From the NCBI GenBank assembly GCA_002308515.1, contig DBVN01000116.1, positions 1 to 19,909 on the forward strand: 19,909 bases of DNA, in the 5' to 3' direction. Numbering within the stretch: the stretch's first letter is position 1; the number at the start of each line of letters is the position of its first letter. Both the position numbers and the translations under genes were made by a program. The DNA is from Verrucomicrobia bacterium UBA1263 (lineage in GTDB: Bacteria > Verrucomicrobiota > Verrucomicrobiia > Limisphaerales > UBA1412). Below are positions 14,744-19,909 of the stretch, in pieces. Below the pieces are notes generated by a model. The model was not told the origin of the DNA. It made no database searches and was given only the letters and a program-made list of their open reading frames with translations.

Positions 14744-16681
14744 TTATTCACTTGCTGGAATGATAACCAGACGGAAAAACGAATTCTCAGGGCCAATAGT
14801 GATCGTATAAGGGGATGTTGCCGATTCTATTACGGTCCAGGGACCTTCCGCGAAAGAGGCTTGCTGAAGCTGGTAAATATAATAGCCTCCTGACGATTCC
14901 TGCTGCCATGAGAAAGTGATACTTGTTTTTGATTTAGAATCAATTACTAATGTAGGGGAAGAGGGAACAGGCGGTTCAATGACAACGAGGGAATTGGTGA
15001 GATTCTCTGAGAAATAACGAGTGGCATCTGTCGGGATGAATTTCAGAGTAAGTGAGTTTGTTCCGACTGGCAAAACAGTGCCTGTATCTGGAGAGTAAAC
15101 AAAAATGCCTGATACATTTGCGGTTGCATTAAGCTGCGCGGATGAAAGCGGAGTCCCGTAGATGATGGGGGATAGCTCATTCCAGGTAAGAGTGGCATGG
15201 GTTTTGTTGATCTGCATGGTGACACCAAATTCATTTGGGGAATAAGAACTTGTGTCAGAAGGAGTAAAATTGGCTGTGATGATATGCTTGCCGACATCCA
15301 GCACCGTTCCGGCTGGGGGAGTATAGGTGAAACTGCCGTTGATTTTTGAAGTGGCGTTCAGCTGAGTGGAGGAGAGCGGTGTGCCGTAAGTAATAGGAGT
15401 TGGTTCTTTCCAGGTGATCGCAGGTGTCGTTTTCCCGGTGATGAACTTGCCGACATCCAGTCGTCCGCCTGTGCTGCAGTAGTTGGCAAGGGAGTCTTTC
15501 TTTTCGACAGAATTGAGCAGTTTGTTTTTTATATCTTTCCAGTTGGCAGACGGATACAGCTGCATATAAAGTGCTATAGCCGCTGTCACCATGGGCGTAG
15601 CCATAGAAGTTCCATTCAGTGAAGAATATTTGCTGTCGCTTCCTACGTATGTGGAATAAATGCTGGTTCCGGGCGCGAAAAGGTGAACATAAGTGGAACT
15701 ATAATCGGAATTGCTTGCTTTCGCGTCAGAAGATGTTGAATTCCCCACACAGATGATGTTTTGATATGTTGTGGTATAACAGGCGGGATATTGAGGTTGC
15801 TGGGATAGATCACTGCTATGGTTCCCGGCTGCGCAAACAACGAGCATTCCCTTGGATTGCAATGTCTTCAATTCCTCTTGTAAAATTCTTACATTTTCAG
15901 AAATGGTCCAACTGAGGTTGAGGATGTTTGCTCCGTTTTTACGGGCGTAAACCATACCTTCTACGGCTCCGCTGATAGAGCCTGTTGTTTTAGTCATGAA
16001 CTTACATGACATGATCTGAGTGTTCCAGGTAATGCCGGCGACCCCTTTTTCATTGTTCCCGGTCGCTCCCAGAATACCGGCAATATGAGTGCCATGTCCT
16101 ACCGTATCCAGGGGATCTCCGGAGATGACTCCGCTGACATCCACTCCGTAAACATCGTCAATATAACCGTTTCTATCATCATCAATGGCATTATCTGGTA
16201 TTTCTTTAGAGTTTACCCACAGACTGCCTTTCAGGTCTTCATGGGTATAAAGAATCCCGCTGTCAACCAATCCAATGACAATATCTGGAGCTTTATTGAT
16301 TATATTCCAGGCGGCAGTGGCTCCGATCAAAGGAATATGGTAAGAATCATTTGAATCCTGTGTATAAGTATCATTAGGAATAATAGCCGCTTCTACCAAA
16401 TAATCCGGACAAGCGTCCTCAAATAAACCGCTTTTGATATACTGCTGAACTTTGTCGGGAACACTCTCCAGAGGCGAGAACTCAATGACCTGCCAGGGAT
16501 AGTCCCCGGCCATGAGGATGTTTTTTATTTTTGTTCCGCAAGTTTTATGGAATGCTTCGGTTTGTGCGAAAGTTGTTCCGTCTTTGGGTTTTACCAGAAT
16601 ACGTCCCGGATACCATTCCGCGGCACCGGCAGAGACAATAAGTGAACAAGCAATGATGAATGAGAAAAAACGGGATTTCAT
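14744..16681 (-). CDS. Secreted subtilisin-like serine protease (S8) with two tandem MBG/Ig-like modules and a fibronectin III-like C-terminus
   Basis: A 645-residue exported protease. A signal peptide (MKSRFFSFIIACSLIVSAGA) is followed by a pro-region (about 22-105) with the inhibitor-I9-like opening RILVKPKDG. The catalytic domain (about 110-415) has a complete triad: Asp140 in GLVDSGI, His196 in GHGTHIAG, Ser359 in NGTSMATP, with oxyanion Asn287 in AAGN. The insert DDDRNGYIDD (167-176) looks like a Ca-binding loop. Two repeats follow (about 421-493 and 497-567), each with TW-x(6)-I-x-YGTPLSS-x-QLNAT, a bacterial MBG/Ig-like module. The FN3-like end (about 574-645) closes with FFRLVIIPASE and no sorting signal. 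The ATG lies 3 nt after the zinc-ribbon gene stop, so it is probably translated by coupling. Confidence 0.92.
   Translation of the reverse strand: MKSRFFSFIIACSLIVSAGAAEWYPGRILVKPKDGTTFAQTEAFHKTCGTKIKNILMAGDYPWQVIEFSPLESVPDKVQQYIKSGLFEDACPDYLVEAAIIPNDTYTQDSNDSYHIPLIGATAAWNIINKAPDIVIGLVDSGILYTHEDLKGSLWVNSKEIPDNAIDDDRNGYIDDVYGVDVSGVISGDPLDTVGHGTHIAGILGATGNNEKGVAGITWNTQIMSCKFMTKTTGSISGAVEGMVYARKNGANILNLSWTISENVRILQEELKTLQSKGMLVVCAAGNHSSDLSQQPQYPACYTTTYQNIICVGNSTSSDAKASNSDYSSTYVHLFAPGTSIYSTYVGSDSKYSSLNGTSMATPMVTAAIALYMQLYPSANWKDIKNKLLNSVEKKDSLANYCSTGGRLDVGKFITGKTTPAITWKEPTPITYGTPLSSTQLNATSKINGSFTYTPPAGTVLDVGKHIITANFTPSDTSSYSPNEFGVTMQINKTHATLTWNELSPIIYGTPLSSAQLNATANVSGIFVYSPDTGTVLPVGTNSLTLKFIPTDATRYFSENLTNSLVVIEPPVPSSPTLVIDSKSKTSITFSWQQESSGGYYIYQLQQASFAEGPWTVIESATSPYTITIGPENSFFRLVIIPASE
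14981..15421 (-). repeat. Two imperfect tandem coding repeats in the subtilase gene
   Basis: Residues 421-493 and 497-567 are diverged copies offset by 76 residues, sharing YGTPLSS, QLNAT, F-x-Y-x-P-x(2)-GTVL-x-VG and a later F-x-P-x-D. They are domain-level repeats rather than a short DNA microsatellite. Confidence 0.75.
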
Positions 16682-16684
16682 TTA

Positions 16685-17008
16685 CTATAGCCCCAAAAAT
16701 TTTTTAAGATCCTCTCTGGCTTTATCTTCTCGTCGAGTATCTTTGACGATAGGAACATAAACTCTTTTTGCGAAATCAAAGTATTCGCAGAAGTTTCCTT
16801 TAGTTTTGTCCGCGACTTCCTCGGCTCGCCGGTCATTACATTGATAAGCAAGGTCTGGAGCCCAGGCGACGCAATTTCGGCAAACACGCAAGTCAGCGCC
16901 GCATCCTAAGCAGCGCTCACCACGTCCGGGAAGACCTTTCAAATCCAACGGACGTCCGCAATTATAACAATGCAGAGTTGGCTTCTTAGAAAGATCGCTT
17001 TCACTCAT
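16685..17008 (-). CDS. Small eight-cysteine zinc-ribbon protein, function unknown
   Basis: A 107-residue soluble protein with eight cysteines: CYNC (14, 17), CLGC (33, 36), CRNC (43, 46), Cys57 in YQCNDR and Cys74 in NFCEYF. The spacing suits two zinc sites. The block CLGCGADLRVCRNC followed by CNDRRAEEVADKTKGNFCEY resembles a small conserved family that I recall from several Gram-negative phyla, described only as zinc-ribbon or hypothetical; this is memory, not a search. The C-terminus (about 84-107) is a charged helix. It has no signal peptide, so it is cytoplasmic. It is 3 nt from both the lipoprotein upstream and the subtilase downstream, placing it firmly inside the hisS-subtilase operon. 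The role cannot be assigned. Confidence 0.75.
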   Translation of the reverse strand: MSESDLSKKPTLHCYNCGRPLDLKGLPGRGERCLGCGADLRVCRNCVAWAPDLAYQCNDRRAEEVADKTKGNFCEYFDFAKRVYVPIVKDTRREDKAREDLKKFLGL

Positions 17009-17011
17009 ATC

Positions 17012-17419
17012 TTATTGAGCGGCAGAAGGTACAGGAGGCGCGGGAGGTGCCTGCGGCTCGCGGACAGCCTTTACCTTTCCAGTCTTGGGATTATAGGAAT
17101 AGGTGAGACCTTTGGGAAGTTCCGGTATAGAAGGCAGATATGAGCCGGCAGTGGTCAGTTCGGCTAAACTTTCCGGATATCTGTCTTCTTCCGCGTGAAA
17201 GAGATTGATCGCTTCCTGGATAGTTGAGATGTCTATGACCTTGGTTGCTTGCTTCTGTGCCTGCCCCATCGCTCCCAGATAATCCAGGTTGTTTTCCGCG
17301 GGCGGAGGATTATCCGCTGTGGGATTTTCTTTATCTTTATTATTTCCGCAGCCAACAAACAGAGCCGCGGCCAATAGACTGCTGAATATGTAACAGAATA
17401 AATGTTTTTTCATGATCAT
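17012..17419 (-). CDS. Lipoprotein with a type II secretion pseudopilin (GspG)-like C-terminal domain
   Basis: A 135-residue predicted lipoprotein. The basic-hydrophobic N-terminus leads to the lipobox FVGC with lipidation Cys24; position +2 is Gly, not Asp, so outer-membrane sorting is expected. A low-complexity linker (NPTADNPPPAENN) precedes a region (about 60-120) reading ISTIQEAINLFHAEEDRYPE, SLAELTTAGSYLPSIPELP and LTYSYNPKTGKVKAV. This is the usual C-terminal pattern of major pseudopilins (AI-x-FY-x-YP, L-x-L-x-Y-x-P-x-G-x-Y-x-Y), but without a type III prepilin leader. It ends in a Pro/Ala tail. The ATG overlaps the hisS stop by 4 nt (ATGA); a second ATG at 17413 is possible. The function is unknown. 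Confidence 0.75.
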   Translation of the reverse strand: MIMKKHLFCYIFSSLLAAALFVGCGNNKDKENPTADNPPPAENNLDYLGAMGQAQKQATKVIDISTIQEAINLFHAEEDRYPESLAELTTAGSYLPSIPELPKGLTYSYNPKTGKVKAVREPQAPPAPPVPSAAQ

Positions 17420-18723
17420 TGATTTACCGGGTTAGATTTAAAATATTGAACAGCTTCCTCGGCTGACGCGAAACGGTGTTCTTTGCGGGTAGCCATATTT
17501 TTTACGATACAAATAGCTGTGCCGCCTTCTTGTTTTTCCATGCGGAATGTCCAGCGGGCTTTTAATTCTATAGCGCGTTTAAATTGTTTTTCCGCTTTGA
17601 GCGGAACAAGCGAATACTCTGTTGAAAAATCCGCGTCCCTCAATGTCTGGACAGCTGAAAGGGATCGTGAACGAAGAGTTTCATCTTCAATCAGGACACA
17701 AACATCCGCGGAAGGTGAAAAGGCCGGCAAAAGCCCGCGTTCTTTGAGTAATTCCGTCAGGACGACATCGCCCATCCCAAAACCTAAAGAGGGGATATCC
17801 ACTTTCCCGCCTTTGACCGTATTAGTGGCGGGATCAAATTCCCCGCCAGAAATAAGATTGGTCAGATTATCATAGCGGCCGCCGCCGGCAATGGCGCGAA
17901 AATGACCTTTTCTGTCAAAGGCTTCAAAGACCGGGCCGGTATAATAGGCCAGACCTCGGATCACACCGTAATCCACTTTTACGAAATCAGCGAAACCACG
18001 CGCTGCTAAATTGTCTAAAATAGCTTTAAGTTCCTCTGTCGGTTCTCCGGAAGCAATGAAAGCCGTTACTTCTTCATAGGAGAAACCGAGAGCGGCCAGT
18101 TTTTGTTTGGATACATCCGGGTCTTCTCTTTCGAGTTTATCCACGATCTGATAGAACTCGTAGGCCTTGGAAGGATCCGGGCAGCGTTTGCTGAAAAATT
18201 CACTCCAAGCTCGGCGGCTGCTCAGGCGGATCACAAAATCTTCAGCCGTAAGACCAAAAGCTCTCAGGATATCGATCAGAAGGCTGATGATCTCCGCGTC
18301 CGCGCTGGAGGACGCTTCTCCAAAAATATCCGCGTTCAGTTGGAAATGCTCGCGCAGACGGCCTTTCTGCTGACGTTCATAGCGGAATAACTGAGGAATA
18401 GAGAACCACTTGATAGGCTTGCGGTAGTTGCGTTCGTGCGCAGCTATCATGCGCGCCAGGGTGGGAGTCATTTCCGGACGCATGGAGACATTGCGGTCAC
18501 CTTTGTCTGTGAAGTTATAAAGCTGACCTACGATCTCTTCTCCACTCTTCAGGGTATAAAGTTCCAGAGGTTCCAAAGGGGGACCGTCATATTCCCGAAA
18601 ACCATATCTGTGTGCTGTTTTTTTCCATGTATCAAAAATATAGCAGCGTGCGTCCGCGCTCCAAACATCTTTGTGGGGAAGCGGTTCTGGATAAAAATCA
18701 CGAAATCCCGGTAAACGATCCAT
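17416..18723 (-). CDS. hisS: Histidyl-tRNA synthetase
   Basis: A 435-residue class II aminoacyl-tRNA synthetase that charges tRNA-His in the cytoplasm. Visible landmarks are the N-terminal GFRDFYPEP (6-14), RPEMTPTLAR (82-91), motif 2 FRYERQQKGRLREHFQLNAD (113-132), and the HisRS-specific GLAYYTG (257-263) followed by AGGGRYDNL. The C-terminal anticodon-binding domain (about 335-435) contains CVLIEDE, ADFSTEYSLVPLKAEKQFK and GGTAICIVKN. Motif 3 reads PSLGFGMGDVVLTELL instead of the usual GFAMGLERL; as I recall, plant-organelle HisRS and many PVC-group HisRS share this form. The start is ATG 18723, with AAGAGG 10 nt upstream. It heads the hisS-lipoprotein-zinc-ribbon-subtilase run and has a strong palindrome 27 nt before its start. 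Confidence 0.96.
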   Translation of the reverse strand: MDRLPGFRDFYPEPLPHKDVWSADARCYIFDTWKKTAHRYGFREYDGPPLEPLELYTLKSGEEIVGQLYNFTDKGDRNVSMRPEMTPTLARMIAAHERNYRKPIKWFSIPQLFRYERQQKGRLREHFQLNADIFGEASSSADAEIISLLIDILRAFGLTAEDFVIRLSSRRAWSEFFSKRCPDPSKAYEFYQIVDKLEREDPDVSKQKLAALGFSYEEVTAFIASGEPTEELKAILDNLAARGFADFVKVDYGVIRGLAYYTGPVFEAFDRKGHFRAIAGGGRYDNLTNLISGGEFDPATNTVKGGKVDIPSLGFGMGDVVLTELLKERGLLPAFSPSADVCVLIEDETLRSRSLSAVQTLRDADFSTEYSLVPLKAEKQFKRAIELKARWTFRMEKQEGGTAICIVKNMATRKEHRFASAEEAVQYFKSNPVNQ

Positions 18724-18750
18724 TCTGTATTAACCTCTTGATATTAAAAC

Positions 18751-18795
18751 TTAGGGTGTCACGACTCCTGATAAAAGGAAAGCGTGACACCCTAA
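18751..18795 (-). promoter_or_regulatory. 13-bp perfect inverted repeat upstream of hisS
   Basis: TTAGGGTGTCACG (18751-18763) and CGTGACACCCTAA (18783-18795) are perfect inverted repeats. The 19-nt loop can itself pair TCCT (18766-18769) with AGGA (18776-18779). It lies 27 nt before the hisS ATG and 53 nt past the HU-like stop codon. On the minus strand only GTTTTA follows, a weak U-tract. It may be a terminator or attenuator for the HU-like gene or an operator for hisS. Confidence 0.7.
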
Positions 18796-18802
18796 TCAGT
18801 TT

Positions 18803-18825
18803 TCACCTAATTATTTAATAGGTGA
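18803..18825 (-). terminator. Hairpin just after the HU-like gene
   Basis: TCACCTA (18803-18809) and TAGGTGA (18819-18825) pair around a 9-nt AT-rich loop. It is 23 nt beyond the HU-like stop codon, so a 3'-end function is likely. It shares GGTGA with the neighbouring palindrome. Confidence 0.55.
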
Positions 18826-18847
18826 CACTATTTCCCATCAGGGCGTG

Positions 18848-19162
18848 TTATTTCTTGATCTTCTTGGGATCGAGCTTTTCGACCATTTCTCTCATTTCCT
18901 TACCGGGTTTGAAACGAACGACCGGACGGCTGGGAATGGGAATGTCATTTTGGGGCTTATTCGGATTGCGTCCAATACGAGGCTTGGAGACGCGGACTTC
19001 AAAAACACCGAAGTTGCGGATTTCAACAGTCTTACCTTCTGCAAGGGCTGCATTCAGATAATCCAGGGTTTTCTGCACGATATTGAACACAGTTTCCTGT
19101 GTTTCACCGGTTTCATGGCTGATCTTCAGAACCAGATCTCTCTTAGTAAAGTTTTTACTCAT
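18848..19162 (-). CDS. HU/IHF-family DNA-binding protein
   Basis: A 104-residue nucleoid-associated protein from the ATG at 19162. The open frame continues upstream to 19288, but that extension overlaps the preceding gene and two hairpins and is not HU-like. Helices 1-2 are TKRDLVLKISHETGETQETV; the saddle follows with VEIRNFGVFEVR (47-58); the DNA-contacting arm is GRNPNKPQNDIPIPSRPVVR (64-83) with the DNA-intercalating Pro67; FKPGKEMREMV closes the fold. The arm composition is IHF-like. A lysine-rich tail (DPKKIKK) adds positive charge. It would act as a dimer that bends DNA. It lies downstream of the Minf_1886 gene, with hairpins on both sides, so it may be expressed as a monocistronic unit or be autoregulated. 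Confidence 0.92.
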   Translation of the reverse strand: MSKNFTKRDLVLKISHETGETQETVFNIVQKTLDYLNAALAEGKTVEIRNFGVFEVRVSKPRIGRNPNKPQNDIPIPSRPVVRFKPGKEMREMVEKLDPKKIKK

Positions 19163-19204
19163 GTCTTTTCTATTGGTTAAATGTTTGTTATCAGGCACAT
19201 CTGA

Positions 19205-19220
19205 GAGTATTTTCATACTC
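19205..19220 (-). terminator. GNRA-capped hairpin between the Minf_1886 and HU-like genes
   Basis: Read on the minus strand, GAGTAT, GAAA and ATACTC form a perfect 6-bp stem with a GAAA tetraloop. It is one of two adjacent hairpins in the 73-nt gap. No T-run follows. Confidence 0.5.
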
Positions 19221-19248
19221 CGGCAAAGGGTGTCGTCACCTTTTGCTG
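19221..19248 (-). terminator. 12-bp hairpin overlapping the Minf_1886 stop codon
   Basis: 19221-19232 pairs with 19237-19248 around a 4-nt loop (TCGT on the plus strand) with two G-T wobbles. The stem includes the TGA of the Minf_1886 gene (19238-19236). It carries AGGGTGTC (19227-19234), the same 8-mer as the hisS-upstream palindrome (18753-18760). Confidence 0.6.
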
Positions 19249-19625
19249 GGCGGCAGAAAAGGTTTGGTGAATGCCTCATAAAAATCAAAACCCTTGCGGA
19301 AATCCTCTTTAGAGTCTTGATCTGTTTTGCTTAGCATTCCCTCTTCCACCATGTTAAAAACGATCTCGGCAAAATCTTCGCAGCGGGTGATTCCCCATTC
19401 CGCGAAAACCATAGTGGCCATCGATGCAAATTCATTTAATGCGTACTCTTTAATACCTTCCAGCAGTTCCTGTCCGGACACATGTCCTATTTTGCCTCTG
19501 GTCTGTTTGATCTTTTCCTGTGTATAAATCAGCGCTGACTGTACAAAATCATAACTGTCCGGGTGATAACGTTGATCCCGTGCAATGATGTTTTCCACAG
19601 CAGTGGTGAATTTTTCATCAGGCAT
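19236..19625 (-). CDS. Minf_1886 family protein, function unknown
   Basis: A 129-residue soluble protein matching, from memory, the Minf_1886 family common in Verrucomicrobia, Planctomycetes and relatives. Family-like blocks are FTTAVENIIARDQRYHPDSY, DFVQSALIYTQEKI, GHVSGQELLEGIKEYALNEF, MATMVFAEWGITRCEDFAEI, VFNMVEEGMLSKT and DFRKGFDFYEAFTKPF. It has no signal peptide, membrane segment or cysteine cluster. The ATG at 19625 is preferred; a TTG at 19631 would add two residues. No strong Shine-Dalgarno precedes it. The known family has no assigned biochemical activity. It is upstream of the HU-like gene, separated by two hairpins. Confidence 0.85.
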   Translation of the reverse strand: MPDEKFTTAVENIIARDQRYHPDSYDFVQSALIYTQEKIKQTRGKIGHVSGQELLEGIKEYALNEFASMATMVFAEWGITRCEDFAEIVFNMVEEGMLSKTDQDSKEDFRKGFDFYEAFTKPFLPPSKR

Positions 19626-19639
19626 AATCAATCAGACTG

Positions 19640-19672
19640 GAGCTGAGAAACTACTGACTGATAGTTGAGCTC
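19640..19672 (-). other. Leader hairpin ahead of the Minf_1886 gene
   Basis: GAGCT (19640-19644) pairs with AGCTC (19668-19672) and AACTA (19649-19653) with TAGTT (19662-19666), around the loop CTGACTGA and a small internal loop. The base is 14 nt before the ATG, where it could hinder ribosome access. Confidence 0.45.
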
Positions 19673-19767
19673 GCACCCAAATCGGGAGAAAGTATCTCAT
19701 TTTTTTGAGAAAGAGTCAAGAAGTCTGTGAATGAGAGATTATTGTGGATGATTCATAATTGTGGGAA

Positions 19768-19773
19768 ATTATA
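19768..19773 (-). promoter_or_regulatory. Candidate -10 element for the Minf_1886 gene
   Basis: TATAAT, a perfect -10 consensus, reads on the minus strand at 19773-19768 and is enclosed by the inverted repeat GTGGG/CCCAC (19761-19765 and 19774-19778). The -35 at 17-nt spacing is poor (TTATAT). Transcription would give a leader of about 135 nt holding the hairpin at 19640-19672. The rest of 19626-19909 contains no gene. Confidence 0.45.
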
Positions 19774-19788
19774 CCCACTTAAAAGGTC

Positions 19789-19859
19789 TTATATAAAGTT
19801 GTTCAGAATTATATAACTTACTGAAAAAAAACGTATTATATAAAACTGAAAAAAGACGT
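19789..19859. repeat. AT-rich direct-repeat block
   Basis: The palindrome TTATATAA occurs three times (19789-19796, 19809-19816, 19836-19843). ACTGAAAAAAAACGT (19820-19834) recurs as ACTGAAAAAAGACGT (19845-19859), 25 bp apart with one difference. The second and third palindromes are each followed by one of these 15-mers. The block is upstream of the candidate Minf_1886 promoter and could hold tandem protein-binding sites or intrinsically bent DNA. Confidence 0.6.
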
Positions 19860-19909
19860 TTCTCTCTTTCAAAAACTTACCGAAGCTAGCGGAAAAATAA
19901 TTTAAAAAT

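Noticed and set aside
19163..19288. 42-residue extension of the HU-like protein
   Set aside because: It overlaps the 3' end of the Minf_1886 gene and two hairpins and has no HU character; the ATG at 19162 matches the family start.
19695..19710. TCTCA/TGAGA hairpin with a T6 loop as a terminator
   Set aside because: The stem is only 5 bp and the T-run is in the loop, not after the stem, so there is no terminator architecture.

Overview
The window looks like chromosomal DNA from a Gram-negative member of the PVC superphylum, most likely Verrucomicrobiota, Lentisphaerota or Kiritimatiellota. The evidence is a Minf_1886-family protein (as I recall it, mostly found in PVC bacteria), an LPS-type GT9 heptosyltransferase, two secreted F5/8 type C (discoidin-like) proteins of a kind abundant in these phyla, a TIGR03663/Agl23-like GT-C membrane protein, and several secreted or lipid-anchored proteins. 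All family names come from reading motifs; no database search was possible.

Layout. Positions 1-120 hold the GC-rich 3' end of an unrecognised gene. Five plus-strand genes follow (226-4688): a HAD hydrolase, an MFS transporter, then a compact set of acylphosphatase, calcineurin-like phosphoesterase and GT9 glycosyltransferase. This block converges on a long minus-strand block (19625-4715), with an 11-bp hairpin filling the 26-bp gap between them.

Read in the direction of transcription (right to left), the minus strand holds four groups. (1) A Minf_1886 gene and an HU/IHF-like gene, separated and flanked by hairpins. (2) hisS, a lipoprotein with a pseudopilin-like domain, an eight-cysteine zinc-ribbon protein and a secreted subtilase; these four are joined by 3-4-nt gaps or overlaps. 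(3) Two tandem discoidin-like secreted paralogues, a GT-C glycosyltransferase, a large secreted clan GH-A glycosidase, and the permease pair oppB-oppC, where the GH-oppB gap is 2 nt and oppB-oppC overlap. (4) aroQ-accB-accC, for 3-dehydroquinate dehydratase, biotin carboxyl carrier protein and biotin carboxylase, a recurrent bacterial gene order.

The least conventional part is group 3. It puts secreted carbohydrate-binding-type proteins, a membrane glycosyltransferase, a glycosidase and an orphan Opp-type permease in one co-directional run, with no substrate-binding protein and no ATPases. This could be an envelope-glycan processing and uptake module, which is inference only. The other points of note are a family of AGGGTGTC/GTGAC palindromes around the HU-like gene, an AT-rich direct-repeat block at the right edge, and an Arg/Lys-to-Cys change in the glycine-rich loop of AccC. 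No tRNA, rRNA, CRISPR array, insertion sequence or att site was seen, and there is no gene-free stretch longer than 300 bases.
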